A stretch of DNA of 64,000 nt, taken from positions 9,486,001-9,550,000 of the forward strand of contig NZ_CP028369.1 of assembly GCF_003032475.1 (NCBI RefSeq), in the 5' to 3' direction. The notes under the pieces are model-generated. The model did not search any database and was not told the DNA's origin. It saw only the letters and a list, made by a program, of their open reading frames with translations. This document shows positions 1-13,730 of this stretch, in pieces. The translations under genes and the position numbers were made by a program. The DNA comes from Streptomyces sp. P3 (GTDB lineage: Bacteria; Actinomycetota; Actinomycetes; Streptomycetales; Streptomycetaceae). Each line of letters starts with the position of its first letter. Positions within the stretch are counted from its first letter, which is position 1.

Positions 1-765
1 GGCGGCCGTCTCGACGAGCCCGCGCACCAGCGTGGCGACGAGCACCGCCGTGTCCGCGTGCAGACAGACGTCCGACACCCGCACCTCCACCGTCGGATAG
101 CGCGCCGACAACCGGGCGTCGAAATAGACCATGCCCTCGTCGAGGATGGTGCCCGTGGCCACCATGTCCGCGACCCGCCGGTGGTAGCGCTCCGCCGAAC
201 CGAACAGCTCGGTCGGACCCGCCGACGGCCAGCGCTGCCACACCCGGCTGCGGTAGCTGCTGTAACCCGTCTCCCGGCCCTGCCAGAAGGGCGAGTTGGC
301 GCTCAGCGCCATCAGCACCGACAGCCAGGGACGGATGCGGTCGACGACCGCGACGCCCTCCTCGTCCGAGCCGACGGACACATGGACATGGCAGCCGCAC
401 ACCATCTGCTCCTGCGTGGCGATGCCGAACTGCTCCGCCATCCACTGGTAGCGCCGGTTCATGCTGACCGAGGGGCGCACCGGCAGCGGCGACGTGGCCA
501 GCGCCGCCACCGCGCACCCGGCCCCCCGGGCGTGCCGGGCAGCCTCCCCGCGTATCCGCACGATCTCCGCGCCGAGGTCGTCCATCCCCGACTGCGGATG
601 GGTGGCGAACTCGAGCATCTGGCTGTGCAGTTCCTTCTCGAAGACGTCGTCCTCGCCGTCCTCGCACCGCGCGGCGCGGGCCAGGACGGCGGCGGACAGA
701 GCCCGCGGTTCGCCGGTCTCAGGGTCGACCAGGAGGAGTTCCTCCTCCACTCCCACGGTGCGCAC
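1..765 (-). CDS. Carboxylate-amine ligase, YbdK / glutamate-cysteine ligase family (3' end outside window)
   Basis: Reading leftward from a GTG at 765, 255 codons stay open to the window edge, so the C-terminus is missing. The N-terminus begins MRTVGVEEELLLVD, the opening strand typical of YbdK-type ATP-grasp-like ligases (family about 370 residues). Further on are the metal/ATP-site-like stretches KELHSQMLEFATHP and GCHVHVSVGSDEEG, and SYRSRVWQRWP. Such enzymes make gamma-glutamyl amide bonds with weak glutamate-cysteine ligase activity; the true substrate here is unknown. An AAGGG precedes the GTG by about ten bases. It follows glgB on the same strand, with a hairpin between them, so it may be only partly co-transcribed with the glycogen operon. 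Family is clear; function is inferred. Confidence 0.85.
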   Translation of the reverse strand, partial: MRTVGVEEELLLVDPETGEPRALSAAVLARAARCEDGEDDVFEKELHSQMLEFATHPQSGMDDLGAEIVRIRGEAARHARGAGCAVAALATSPLPVRPSVSMNRRYQWMAEQFGIATQEQMVCGCHVHVSVGSDEEGVAVVDRIRPWLSVLMALSANSPFWQGRETGYSSYRSRVWQRWPSAGPTELFGSAERYHRRVADMVATGTILDEGMVYFDARLSARYPTVEVRVSDVCLHADTAVLVATLVRGLVETAA

Positions 766-807
766 GCGACGTCAGCCCTTCTCTGGTGGGTGGTACGCAC
801 CCGACTG

Positions 808-840
808 CCCCGTCGGGCCCCGTTCACACGGACGACGGGG
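808..840 (-). terminator. Hairpin spanning the glgB stop codon
   Basis: CCCCGTCG at 808-815 is the perfect complement of CGACGGGG at 833-840, with a 17-base loop that contains the glgB TGA (824-826). There is no T-tract. It could partly terminate transcription between glgB and the ligase gene or stabilise the upstream mRNA. Confidence 0.45.
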
Positions 841-3028
841 CCATCCAGACCGTCGCCAGCGGGGGCAATGTCAGCCTGAGCTCCCCGTCGCGCGCGGGGA
901 CGACGCCGGGCAGGCCGACGCCGCTGCCGCCGTAGCGCTCGGCGTCGGTGTTGAGCACCTCACGCCAGGCCGGGACGCCGGCGGGGACGACGAGGCGGTA
1001 GTCGTGGCGCACCACCGGGGAGAAGTTGCTGACGGCCAGGAGCGGCGCGCCCTGCGCGTCGTGCCGCAGGAACGCGAAGACGTTGTCCTCTGCGGCGTCC
1101 CCCAGCACCCACCGGAAGCCGGCCGGGTCGGTGTCGCGCTCCCACAGCGCGGGAGTGGCCCGGTACACGGCGTTGAGGTCGCGCACCAGGTCCTGCACGC
1201 CCCGGTGGTCGCCCGCCGACGCGTACCCGGCGTCGAGCAGCCACCACTCGGGGCCGTGCGCCTCGGACCACTCCGCGCCCTGCGCGAACTCCTGCCCCAT
1301 GAAGAGGAGCTGCTTGCCCGGATGCGCCCACATGAAGCCCAGGTAGGCACGGTGGTTGGCGCGCCGCTGCCACCAGTCGCCCGGCATCTTGGAGACCAGC
1401 GCCTGCTTGCCGTGGACCACCTCGTCGTGCGAGATGGGCAGCACGTAGTTCTCGCTGTAGGCGTACACCATCGAGAAGGTCATCTCGTTGTGGTGGTACT
1501 TGCGGTGCACCGGCTCCTTGCCGATGTACTGCAACGAGTCGTGCATCCAGCCCATGTTCCACTTCAGCCCGAAGCCCAGACCGCCGCTGTCCGTCGGCCG
1601 GGTCACGCCGTCCCAGGCGGTGGACTCCTCGGCGATCGTCACGACGCCCGGATTGCGGCGGTACACCGTCGCGTTCATCTCCTGCAGGAACGCCATGGCG
1701 GCCAGGTCCTCGCGGCCGCCGAACACGTTCGGCGTCCACTGTCCGGAGTCGCGTGAGTAGTCCAGGTAGAGCATGGAGGCGACGGCGTCCACCCGCAGGC
1801 CGTCGATGTGGAACTCCTCGCACCAGTAAGTGGCGTTCGCCACCAGGAAGTTGCGCACCTCCACCCGGCCGAAGTCGAACTCGTACGTCCCCCAGTCCGG
1901 ATGCTCGGCCCGCCGCGAGTCGCCGGGCTCGTACAGCGGCTCCCCGTCGAACCGGCCGAGCGCCCAGTCGTCCTTGGGGAAGTGCGCCGGCACCCAGTCC
2001 ACGATCACGCCGATGCCGGCCCGGTGCAGCGCGTCCACCAGGTACCTGAAGTCGTCCGGGGTGCCGAGCCGGGCGGTGGGCGCGTAGAAGCCGGTGACCT
2101 GGTAGCCCCAGGAACCCGAGAACGGATGCTGGGCGACCGGCATGAGCTCCACATGCGTGAAGCCGAGGTCGGAGACATACGCGGGCAGCTGCTCCGCCAG
2201 TTCCCGGTACGTCAGGCCCGGCCGCCAGGACGGCAGATGGACCTCGTACACGGAGAACGGGGCGACATGCACCGGGACGTCGCCCCGATGCGCCATCCAG
2301 TCCCCGTCCGACCACTCGTAGTGCGAGGCGTGCACGATCGAAGCCGTGTCCGGCGGCACCTCGGCGCGCCGGGCCATCGGGTCCGCCTTGAGGAACCGCT
2401 CGCCGTGCCGCGAGGTGATCTCGAACTTGTACCGGGCGCCCTCGCCGATCCCGGGCAGGAACAGCTCCCACACCCCGGACGCGCCGAGGGACCGCATCGG
2501 GAAGGCCGTCCCGTCCCAGAAGCAGAAGTCCCCCGCGACCCGCACCCCCCGGGCGTTGGGCGCCCATACGGTGAACCGGGTGCCGAGCACGCCCTGGTGG
2601 GCCATCGGCTCGGCGCCGAGCGCCTTCCACAGCTCCTCGTGCCGCCCCTCCCGGACGAGGTGCAGATCGAGGTCGCCCAGGGCCGGCAGGAACCGGTAGG
2701 GATCGTCCACCTTGTGCTCGGCGCCCTGGTACGACACCAGCAGCGTGTACGCGGGCACCGCGTCCAGCGGCAGCACGACCGCGAAGAGGCCGTCGCCCTC
2801 CGAGACCAGCGGGGTGGGATCGCCGTCGATCACCACGCTCACGGCGTCGGCGAAGGGCCGCAGCGTCCGGAAGAGGATCCCGCCCGGCACCGGGTGCGCG
2901 CCGAGCAGCGCGTGCGGATCGTGGTGGGCGCCGGAGAGCAGCCGTCCGCGGTCGCCCGCGTCGAGCGCGGGCGCCGTACGCGGGCGGGGGCCGGCCGACT
3001 CAGGCGGAGAGGTGTCACGCAGGGCCAC
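824..3028 (-). CDS. glgB: 1,4-alpha-glucan branching enzyme GlgB
   Basis: A 734-residue protein that transfers alpha-1,4 glucan segments to alpha-1,6 branch points. A roughly 100-residue N-terminal extension and a CBM48 module precede a GH13 barrel. The nucleophile region [10 protein letters not shown] puts Asp at residue 414, the acid/base region [10 protein letters not shown] puts Glu at 467, and [12 protein letters not shown] supplies the transition-state Asp. Start is GTG at 3028 with GAGGAGG nine bases upstream, inside the end of the maltokinase gene (gap five bases). It is the last glycogen gene of the operon glgE-treS-mak-glgB, so it would branch the polymer made by GlgE. Length and motifs are normal; there is no sign of decay. 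Confidence 0.97.
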   Translation of the reverse strand: MALRDTSPPESAGPRPRTAPALDAGDRGRLLSGAHHDPHALLGAHPVPGGILFRTLRPFADAVSVVIDGDPTPLVSEGDGLFAVVLPLDAVPAYTLLVSYQGAEHKVDDPYRFLPALGDLDLHLVREGRHEELWKALGAEPMAHQGVLGTRFTVWAPNARGVRVAGDFCFWDGTAFPMRSLGASGVWELFLPGIGEGARYKFEITSRHGERFLKADPMARRAEVPPDTASIVHASHYEWSDGDWMAHRGDVPVHVAPFSVYEVHLPSWRPGLTYRELAEQLPAYVSDLGFTHVELMPVAQHPFSGSWGYQVTGFYAPTARLGTPDDFRYLVDALHRAGIGVIVDWVPAHFPKDDWALGRFDGEPLYEPGDSRRAEHPDWGTYEFDFGRVEVRNFLVANATYWCEEFHIDGLRVDAVASMLYLDYSRDSGQWTPNVFGGREDLAAMAFLQEMNATVYRRNPGVVTIAEESTAWDGVTRPTDSGGLGFGLKWNMGWMHDSLQYIGKEPVHRKYHHNEMTFSMVYAYSENYVLPISHDEVVHGKQALVSKMPGDWWQRRANHRAYLGFMWAHPGKQLLFMGQEFAQGAEWSEAHGPEWWLLDAGYASAGDHRGVQDLVRDLNAVYRATPALWERDTDPAGFRWVLGDAAEDNVFAFLRHDAQGAPLLAVSNFSPVVRHDYRLVVPAGVPAWREVLNTDAERYGGSGVGLPGVVPARDGELRLTLPPLATVWMAPSSV

Positions 3029-3033
3029 AGGGG

Positions 3034-4404
3034 TCAGCCTCCTCGGACGGCGAGTCGTTCGATCGCCGCCATGGGTACGGGCAGCCAGTCGGGACGGTTA
3101 CGGGCCTCGTACAGCACTTCGTACACGGCCCGGTCCGTCTCGTAGGCGCGCAGCAGGGCATGTTTCTTACGGGGGTCCCAGCCCGCGCGGGCCGCGTAGC
3201 CCGCGCAGTAGGCCTCCCGGCAACGCCGCGCCCACTCCGGCCGCCAGGGGCGGCGCTGGCGGGCGGCGTAGTCGAAGGAGCGCAGCATTCCGGCGATGTC
3301 CCGGACCGGCGAGTGGGCGCTGCGCCGCTCGGCCAGCGGACGGGACGGCTCGCCCTCGAAGTCGATGACGAACCAGTCGCGTCCGGCGCGCAGGACCTGC
3401 CCGAGGTGCAGGTCGCCGTGGATGCGCTGGGCGGGCGGACCCGCGTCGCACGCCGAGAGCGCGCCGAACGCGGTGATGAGGCCCGGCACGAACGGCCGCA
3501 GCGCCGGCACGTGGTGTGCGGCCGCCTCCAGCCGCTCGGTCATCGCGGCCGCCGTGCGCCCGTCCTCCGCGTCCGGACCGGCCGGAAGGGCCGCGGCGAG
3601 CGCCAGATGGACGTCCGCCGTGGCCCGCCCCAGTTCCTCGGCCTCCGCCGTGAAGTCCTCGCCGCGGGAGAGCGCGCGCAGCGCCAGCGTCCAGCCGTCC
3701 GAGGCGTCGGGCAGGAACGGCTGCAGCACGCCGAGCGTCGCCTCCTGCGGATGGGTTGTCCGGAACCAGGCGACGGGTGCGGGCACCCGCCCGCACCCCT
3801 GGCCGGCCAGCGCGACCGGCACCTCCAGATCGGGGTTCACCCCGGGCTGGATGCGCCGGAAGATCTTCAGGATGAACGCGTCCCCGTACACCAGGGAGGT
3901 GTTGGACTGCTCGGCCTCCAGCAGTCGCGGCGCGAGCCCCGGGGGCAGCGACACCGCAGGGTCCGACTCGAACGACAACGGGCCGAGTGTGCCGGGGTGC
4001 CGCATCCGCTCCAGGAGGAGGTGCGCCGAGCGCGGGTCCTGGAGCGCGTCATGGACGGTCAGCCCGGCCAGCGGACCCTCCTCCACCCTGCCGATCAGCG
4101 CACGCCCGAGCCGCGGCGACAGATGCTCCTGGAGGCCGAGGAGCAACTGGTAGCAGTCGCCGGCCGGGGGAGTGCACCCCGGTGTCGGGACGCCCGACTG
4201 GCCGGCGTGCACCAGCAGATGCAGACAGCCCGGGTACAGCTCGGTCATCGACAGCATGCGCAGGTCGGTGAGCGGGCGGTCCTTGCCGGCGAACCAGCGC
4301 TGGCGGGGCAGCCACTCGCACAGCAGCGCGCCGAGCGGGCCCGCGGAGCGGACGCCGCTCACGGTGCCCGGGCGCAGGGGTGCGGTCTTCGCGGTCTTCG
4401 TCAC
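3034..4404 (-). CDS. mak: Maltokinase (Mak / Pep2)
   Basis: A 456-residue ATP-dependent kinase that makes maltose 1-phosphate, the GlgE substrate. It has the aminoglycoside-phosphotransferase-like fold: the catalytic loop [12 protein letters not shown] and the metal-binding [12 protein letters not shown] near residues 330-370 are intact. The N-terminal [13 protein letters not shown] is characteristic of actinobacterial maltokinases. Start is GTG at 4404 with AAAGG about ten bases upstream. It lies between treS (28-base gap) and glgB (5-base gap), matching the conserved order of the GlgE pathway. In some actinobacteria Mak is fused to TreS; here the two are separate proteins. Confidence 0.95.
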   Translation of the reverse strand: MTKTAKTAPLRPGTVSGVRSAGPLGALLCEWLPRQRWFAGKDRPLTDLRMLSMTELYPGCLHLLVHAGQSGVPTPGCTPPAGDCYQLLLGLQEHLSPRLGRALIGRVEEGPLAGLTVHDALQDPRSAHLLLERMRHPGTLGPLSFESDPAVSLPPGLAPRLLEAEQSNTSLVYGDAFILKIFRRIQPGVNPDLEVPVALAGQGCGRVPAPVAWFRTTHPQEATLGVLQPFLPDASDGWTLALRALSRGEDFTAEAEELGRATADVHLALAAALPAGPDAEDGRTAAAMTERLEAAAHHVPALRPFVPGLITAFGALSACDAGPPAQRIHGDLHLGQVLRAGRDWFVIDFEGEPSRPLAERRSAHSPVRDIAGMLRSFDYAARQRRPWRPEWARRCREAYCAGYAARAGWDPRKKHALLRAYETDRAVYEVLYEARNRPDWLPVPMAAIERLAVRGG

Positions 4405-4432
4405 GGTGACCCATCCTTTCCTCGGCGCACCC

Positions 4433-6183
<1,751 letters not shown>

Positions 6184-6187
<4 letters not shown>

Positions 6188-8139
6188 CGGACGTGGAACA
6201 CGTGGGCAGGGGTCCGACCGGGCTCCAGACGCACGTAGTTCGTCCTGCCCCAGGCGTAGGTGTCACCGGTCAGCTCGTCGTGTACGGACAGGGTCGCGTC
6301 GTGCTCCACGCCGAGTTGCGGCATGTCCAACGAGACCGTCGCCTCCTGGGTGTGGTGGGGGTCGAGGTTGACGACCACCAGAACCGTGTTCGATCCCTCG
6401 CGCTTGCTGTAGGCGATCACGGAGGGGTTGTCCGTGCCGTGGAACCGGAGGTTGCGCAGTCGGTGCAGGGCGGGGTTGGCCCGTCGGATCTCGTTGAGGC
6501 GGGTGACGAGGGGGGCGATGGTGCGGCCCTCGCGTTCGGCGGTCTCCCAGTCGCGGGGGGTGAGCTGGTATTTCTCGGAGTCGAGGTATTCCTCGCCGCC
6601 CTCGCGCAGGGGGGTGTTCTCGCAGAGTTCGTAGCCGCTGTAGAGGCCCCAGGTGGGGGAGAGGGTGGCGGCCAGGACGGCGCGGGCCTCGAAGGCGGGC
6701 CGGCCGCCGTGCTGGAGGTGGGCGGGCAGGATGTCGGGGGTGTTGGCGAAGAAGTTGGGCCGCATGTACGAGGCGGCCTGCCCCGACAGCTCGGTGAGGT
6801 AGTCGGTCAGCTCGTCCTTGGTGGTACGCCAGGTGAAGTAGGTGTAGGACTGCTGGAAGCCGATCTGGGCGAGGGTGTGCATCATCGCGGGCCGGGTGAA
6901 CGCCTCGGCCAGGAAGATCACGTCGGGGTCGGTGCGGTTGACCTCGGTGATGACCCGCTCCCAGAAGACGACCGGCTTGGTGTGCGGGTTGTCGACGCGG
7001 AAGATCCGCACCCCGTGCGACATCCAGTGCCGCAGCACCCGTACGGTCTCCGCGACCAGGCCCTTCATGTCGGCGTCGAACGCGACCGGGTAGATGTCCT
7101 GGTACTTCTTCGGCGGGTTCTCGGCGTAGGCGATGGTGCCGTCGGGGCGGTGGTGGAACCACTCCGGGTGCTTGTGCACCCAGGGGTGGTCGGGGGAGCA
7201 CTGCAGGGCGAAGTCGAGGGCGATCTCCAGGCCCAGCGCGCGGGCCTGTCCGACGAACCAGGTGAAGTCCTCCAGGGTGCCCAGCGCGGGGTGGACGGCG
7301 TCGTGGCCGCCCTCCGGCGAGCCGATCGCCCAGGGCACACCGACGTCGTCGGGCCCGGGGTCGAGGGTGTTGTTGCGGCCCTTGCGGAAGGTGGTGCCGA
7401 TGGGGTGGACCGGGGGGAGGTAGACGACGTCGAAGCCCATCGCGGCGATCGCGGGGAGTCTGCGGGCGGCGGTGCGGAACGTGCCGTGCGGCTGCTGCGG
7501 GGTGCCCTCGGAGCGGGGGAAGAACTCGTACCAGGAGCCGTACAGGGCGCGTTCGCGTTCCACCAGCAGGGGCAGCGGCTCCGACGCGGTCACCAGCTCC
7601 CGCAGCGGAAACCGCGCCAGCACCGCGTCCACCTCCGGCGTCAACGCCGCGGCGTAGCGCTCGGCCACCGAGGTCGAGTCGTCCAGCAGCTTCTTCGCCG
7701 TCTCCCGCAGCAGGGTGCGCTGCGGACCGCGCGGGGCCCGGGCGGCCGCCTTCTCGTGGAGCAGGCCGCCCTCCTCCAGAACCAGCCCCGGGTCGATCCC
7801 CGCCGGGATCTTGATCTCGGCGTTGCGGCGCCAGGTGGTGATCGGGTCGCTCCAGGCCTCCACGGCGAAGGTCCAGCGGCCCATGGCCTCCAGGGTCACA
7901 TCGGCGCCCCAGCGGTCGGTGCCGGGGGCGAGCTCCCGCATCGGCGTCCAGGGTCCACGGCCGCCCTCCGGGCTCTTGAGGACCACGTTGGCGCCGATGG
8001 CGTCGTGGCCCTCGCGGAACACCGTCGCGGAGATCCGCACCGTCTCACCGAGCACGGCTTTCGCCGGCCGCCTGCCGCACTCCACACGCGGTTCGACGTC
8101 CCGCACCGGGATCCGGCCGATCGCCCTGGTGGACTTCAC
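6184..8139 (-). CDS. glgE: Maltosyltransferase GlgE (alpha-1,4-glucan:maltose-1-phosphate maltosyltransferase)
   Basis: A 651-residue GH13_3 enzyme that extends alpha-1,4-glucan with maltosyl units from maltose 1-phosphate. The N-terminal part ([10 protein letters not shown], then [10 protein letters not shown]) is the GlgE-specific beta domain. The catalytic Asp383 lies in [10 protein letters not shown] and Glu412 in FLAEAFTRP; their spacing of 29 matches characterised Streptomyces GlgE. The frame is open to 8385, but the GTG at 8139 is chosen because GGAGG sits seven bases before it and the protein then starts just ahead of the conserved GRIPV segment. First gene of the operon, overlapping treS by four bases. 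Confidence 0.96.
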
Positions 8140-8213
8140 CTCTGCACCTCCGCTGACTGAAAATGGCTTCGTTCGCCCGGTGTTGGGCGACGGACCTGCA
8201 CCGCCGCGGGCGG

Positions 8214-8513
8214 CTACGTCTCCGCGGGCAGGCAGGGCAGGGGACGCGTCACGGTGAGCCGTGCGGCGCCGTTCCTCAGGTTCGCGCCCCGGCGCTCGCG
8301 GTGGCGGGCGGGCGTGCCGGCGCGCAGATACTGCTCCGCGGCGTCCGCGGCCTCGCGGGCGCACCGCTTGCCCATCAGCACGCACAGCGTGTATCCGCAG
8401 TCCTCGAAGGCGGCCCGCGCGGTGCGGTCCTCGGGATGCGCGAGCATGGCCCGCTCCCAGGACCGGAAACTGCGCAGGGTTCGGGCGACTTCGGTCTTCG
8501 CTGGTTGCAGCAT
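8214..8513 (-). CDS. Small DUF5133-type protein
   Basis: A 99-residue soluble protein starting MLQPAKTEVARTLRSF. The core FEDCGYTLCVLMGKRCAREA followed by DAAEQYL is, from memory, the hallmark of the Streptomyces-specific DUF5133 family, which has no known function. The ATG at 8513 has GGAAGG eleven bases upstream; a GTG at 8525 is possible but too close to that site. The C-terminal 25 residues are Arg-rich and probably disordered. It lies directly upstream of glgE on the same strand (74-base gap), so it may share a transcript with the glycogen operon. I infer no function. Confidence 0.7.
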   Translation of the reverse strand: MLQPAKTEVARTLRSFRSWERAMLAHPEDRTARAAFEDCGYTLCVLMGKRCAREAADAAEQYLRAGTPARHRERRGANLRNGAARLTVTRPLPCLPAET

Positions 8514-8802
8514 CGCGCTGTTCACCTTCCGGGAGTTCACGAGGTACGCCGCTCGAGACGAGCGGGTCGGCCCTTTCCGCAGAGGTGCGAAAACGTCCAA
8601 CCTCCCGAGGCCTTCACTTATGGTGCACGGCACATCACCCAACGTCCTGTTGGATCTTGGTTGTGGTGTGCTCGTGTTGCACGAATGGCGTAGCAGCCCC
8701 ACTGTGGTTGTGACTCTGAAGCGATAACCGCTCACGCTTCGTGTCGGTGGCCCGCCCGTCGGGCCGACAGGAGCGGAGCCTCGCCGGTGAGGAGCGAACG
8801 AG
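8514..8802. promoter_or_regulatory. Divergent intergenic region between the DUF5133 gene and the pep a2-like gene
   Basis: These 289 bases must carry promoters for both flanking genes. A short inverted repeat TCGTG-TTG-CACGA lies at 8672-8684. GAGGAG at about 8789 is the ribosome site of the rightward gene. I see no convincing -35/-10 pair and no further coding region. Confidence 0.5.
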
Positions 8803-9311
8803 ATGAAGACCGCAGTCCCCTGCTACTACCACCTCGATGTGGACGTCAGTGCGGAACGCGTGGGACAGGTCAGGCGCATTCTGGCCGCGCACCTGAACCA
8901 CTGGGACCTCCAGACACTCGTCGAGCCCGTCTGCCGCGGCGCCGGGATGCTGCTCGAGGCCATCGACGAGCACGCCGCGGACAAGCGCACGTCCATCGAG
9001 ATGTGGTGGAACGGCCAGCATCTGATCACGGCCCTCGGGGGCGACGACCGTCATCTGCGCCCCGATCAGCACCTGCGGGCCTGCCTGGAGCACATCGCCG
9101 CGATGAGCGACGGCTGGGGCTGCTGCTCCACCGGCACCGGCAGCAAGGTCATCTGGTTCTCCCAGCGGGCCCGCTCGGGCGAGCGCAAGCCGCTGGTGCC
9201 GACCGCGCCGGCGCCGAACCTGCGCGAAGGGCGCAAGGTGCCCCGCGCGCTGCCGGTGGCCGTCGTGGCCGCCCCGGCCGCCGAGGAGCCGCGGGTTCTG
9301 GTGGCCGCCCG

Positions 9312-9315
<4 letters not shown>
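8803..9315 (+). CDS. ATPase-like regulatory protein ('pep a2' family)
   Basis: A 170-residue protein starting MKTAVPCYYHLDVDVSAERV. The layout (an N-terminal helix pair, then SIEMWWNGQHLITALGG and the Cys-rich MSDGWGCCSTGTGSK) resembles a reduced RsbW-type HATPase domain. Homologues next to Streptomyces glycogen genes are labelled 'pep a2' in databases (recalled, not checked). Classical N- and G-box residues are not obvious, so ATP binding is uncertain. Residues after about 130 are Pro/Ala-rich. GAGGAG lies eight bases before the ATG. Its stop overlaps the glgX start in GTGA, so the two are translationally coupled and presumably needed together. Confidence 0.7.
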
Positions 9316-11465
<2,150 letters not shown>

Positions 11466-11488
11466 CGGACCTCGGGACGGGCGGGGGC

Positions 11489-12292
11489 TCAGCGTTCGCG
11501 GCGCGAGGTCACCGTGAACTGGGCCCCGTCCGGGTCCCGCAGCACCGCTTCCTCGGCGTTCTCGCGCAGCACCGAGCCGCCGTGCTTCTCCGCGGCGCGC
11601 GCACAGGCCGACACGTCCGCCACGGCGAAGTGCACCTGCCAGTGCGGGCGGATCGTCGGGTCCGGCGCAGCCTCCAGCGCGCCGGACTCGATCCGGGCGA
11701 CGACGTCGCCGCGGTTGCGCAGCCAGACCTCGCCGGACTCGTAGTGGACCTCGCAGGCGCCGGGGCGGTCGGTGGCCCAGTCGAGGATCTCGCCGTAGAA
11801 GATGGCGGAGTCGAAGGCGTCGCGCGTGTGCAGCCTGATGAAGGCGGGCGCCGCCTGCCGCCACGCCTCCCAGTTGCCGATCAGCTCGCCCTCCCAGATG
11901 CCGAAGGTCGCGCCGTCCCGGTCGGCCAGCAGCGCCGCCCGGCCCGGCGGGAGCGAGATGGGCCCCACGGCCACCGTCCCTCCCCGCTCGCGGGCCCGGG
12001 AGGCGGCCTCGTCCGCGCTGGGCACCGCGAAATACGGCGTCCACGCGACCGCCATCTGCCACATCGAGGCGACCGCCGCGATGCCCGCGACCGGCACACC
12101 GCCGACCAGTGCGGTACGGAAGTGGTCGCCCAGCGTGCCCTTGAGCCACTTCCAGCCCAGCACCGCGCCGTAGAAGTCCTGGGTGGCCTCGAGGTCACGG
12201 CTGGTCAGGCTCACCCAGCAGGGAGCGCCGAACACGGAGTGTGTGGAGAGGGCGCCCCGGGCACCGGGGGCGGATGTCGGACGACGGTTCAT
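11489..12292 (-). CDS. VOC-family protein with two glyoxalase-like domains
   Basis: A 267-residue cytosolic protein with two VOC (glyoxalase/bleomycin-resistance) repeats. The first starts at PCWVSLTSRDLEATQDFYGA and the second at FIRLHTRDAFDSAIFYGEIL, giving the beta-alpha-beta-beta-beta modules of the CFP30B-like group. Start is ATG at 12292 with AGGAA about ten bases before it; the frame is open further upstream but that part looks non-coding. Substrate unknown. It converges on glgX with a 23-base gap and is divergent from the ANTAR gene. Confidence 0.85.
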   Translation of the reverse strand: MNRRPTSAPGARGALSTHSVFGAPCWVSLTSRDLEATQDFYGAVLGWKWLKGTLGDHFRTALVGGVPVAGIAAVASMWQMAVAWTPYFAVPSADEAASRARERGGTVAVGPISLPPGRAALLADRDGATFGIWEGELIGNWEAWRQAAPAFIRLHTRDAFDSAIFYGEILDWATDRPGACEVHYESGEVWLRNRGDVVARIESGALEAAPDPTIRPHWQVHFAVADVSACARAAEKHGGSVLRENAEEAVLRDPDGAQFTVTSRRER

Positions 12293-12410
12293 GGCGCTCG
12301 CGTTCCTGGTCTCTCGGCCGGCGGGTCTCCCGGCAGACGGGATCTGCCACCAGTGTCCGGCCGACCCGGTCCGGGCCGCCTGCCGAGCGGCCCGGTGGCA
12401 CGATGGGGTG

Positions 12411-12791
12411 ATGGGACGAGTACCGCGCACATCCCGTGACGAAACGACCCGGATCTTCGAGCTTCAGGAGGAGGTCGAACAGCTGAAGGAGGCCGTCGAC
12501 TCCCATGCGGTGGTCGACCAGGCCATCGGAGTGGTCGTGGCGCTCGGGCGGATGACGCCCGACGAGGGGTGGGCCGTGCTGAGAGAGGTCTCCCAGCACA
12601 CCAACGTCAAGCTGCGCAGCGTGGCCGAGCTGATCCTCCTGTGGGGGCGCCGGGGGGAGCTGCCCCCGGACATCCGGGCCGAGCTGGAGGACGTCCTGGA
12701 CCGGTACGGCCCCACCCAGGTCCCGGGCGCGCCCCCGCTGGAGCAGGCGGTCCCGCCGCGGCGCCGGGTCAGTCGCCCTCCACGGCGCTGA
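12411..12791 (+). CDS. ANTAR-domain protein
   Basis: A 126-residue protein: a coiled-coil-like N-terminus (RIFELQEEVEQLKEAV) then an ANTAR domain (VVDQAIGVVVALGRMTPDEG, LREVSQHTNVKLRSVAELIL). ANTAR domains bind paired RNA hairpins and prevent transcription termination. No receiver or GAF sensor is attached, so a partner may give the input. The ATG at 12411 follows GGGG closely. The 3' end overlaps the tail-to-tail sigma factor gene by 23 bases. The Pro/Arg-rich C-terminal 25 residues lie mostly in that overlap. Confidence 0.85.
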   Translation: MGRVPRTSRDETTRIFELQEEVEQLKEAVDSHAVVDQAIGVVVALGRMTPDEGWAVLREVSQHTNVKLRSVAELILLWGRRGELPPDIRAELEDVLDRYGPTQVPGAPPLEQAVPPRRRVSRPPRR

Positions 12792-13563
12792 TCTCCTCGC
12801 GCAGCCGCGCGAAGCAGCCGCTGAGCAGGCGGGAGACGTGCATCTGGGAGATGCCGAGCTGCTCCGCGATGCGGCTCTGCGTCATTCCCGCGAAGAACCG
12901 CAGATACAGGATGGTCCGTTCGCGTTCCGGCAGGGCCCGCAGGCAGGGCGCCGCGGCCACCCGGTCGACGACCGTGTCGTAGCCGGGGTCGGCGTCCCCC
13001 AGCGCGTCCTCGAGGGCGTAGCCGTCGGTGCCGGGCAGCTCGGCCTCCAGCGACAGTGCGGAGAAGCATTCCAGTGCCTCGGCGCCGGTGCGTACCTCGT
13101 CCTCGGTCAGCTGGGCGTACGCGGCGATCTCGGCGATCGTCGGCGGCCGTCCCGGGATGGTCTGGGACAGCTCCTTGCCGGCGTGCCGTACCCGGTTGCG
13201 CAGGTCCTGGACCCGGCGCGGCACGTGCAGCGTCCACATGTGGTCGCGGAAGTGCCGTTTGATCTCGCCGGTGATCGTGGGCACCGCGTACGCCTCGAAG
13301 GCGCGTCCGCGGTCCGGGTCGTAGTGGTCGACGGCCTTGACCAGTCCCAGCGCCGCGACCTGGTAGAGGTCTTCGAGGACCTCGCCCCGGCCGCGGAAGC
13401 GGACGGCGATCCGCTCGGCCATGGGTAGCCAGAGGGTGACCAGCTCGTCCCTGAGTGCCTGGCGCTCGGGCCCGTCGGGCAGTCCGGCGAGCCGTGCGAA
13501 GGTCTCGCCCGTGTCCGGGGCGTCGTCATGGGGGTGCTGCCTTGTTCGGACGGTAGTACGCAT
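12769..13563 (-). CDS. RNA polymerase sigma factor, SigB/SigF/SigG family
   Basis: A 264-residue group 3 sigma factor. Region 2 is recognisable from EDLYQVAALGLVKAVDHYDP and AFEAYAVPTITGEIKRHFRD, region 3 from IPGRPPTIAEIAAYAQLTED, and region 4 from LPERERTILYLRFFAGMTQS with the helix-turn-helix RIAEQLGISQMHVSRLLS. Family members direct stress and differentiation genes in Streptomyces and are usually held by an anti-sigma factor; none lies beside it here. Start is ATG at 13563 with GGGAGG eight bases upstream. A SigB-type promoter-like element lies about 140 bases upstream, suggesting self-activation. Confidence 0.93.
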   Translation of the reverse strand: MRTTVRTRQHPHDDAPDTGETFARLAGLPDGPERQALRDELVTLWLPMAERIAVRFRGRGEVLEDLYQVAALGLVKAVDHYDPDRGRAFEAYAVPTITGEIKRHFRDHMWTLHVPRRVQDLRNRVRHAGKELSQTIPGRPPTIAEIAAYAQLTEDEVRTGAEALECFSALSLEAELPGTDGYALEDALGDADPGYDTVVDRVAAAPCLRALPERERTILYLRFFAGMTQSRIAEQLGISQMHVSRLLSGCFARLREEISAVEGD

Positions 13564-13705
13564 CACGCGCACCTCCCTCAGGAGGATGCCGTTGAAAGGG
13601 CGGACACCGTGGGAATCGCGCCTGGGCGGACCGGAGGAGACCCTGGGCCGGCCTTTGCGGCAAGCCCCACGGACGGTGCCTCCTGTCCGAAGCACTCACC
13701 TGCTC

Positions 13706-13730
13706 ATGCCCGTATTGAGACTCATGAAAC
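13706..13730 (-). promoter_or_regulatory. Candidate SigB-type promoter of the sigma factor gene
   Basis: On the minus strand GTTT (13730-13727) is followed after 15 bases by GGGCAT (13711-13706). Streptomyces SigB-family promoters are described as GNNTN14-16GGGTAY, so only one base departs. It points towards the sigma gene, about 143 bases before its ATG. Confidence 0.4.

Noticed and set aside
8140..8385. Extended N-terminus of GlgE in the same frame
   Set aside because: It would run through the end of the upstream gene, is Arg-rich and unlike GlgE; the GTG at 8139 has an excellent ribosome site.
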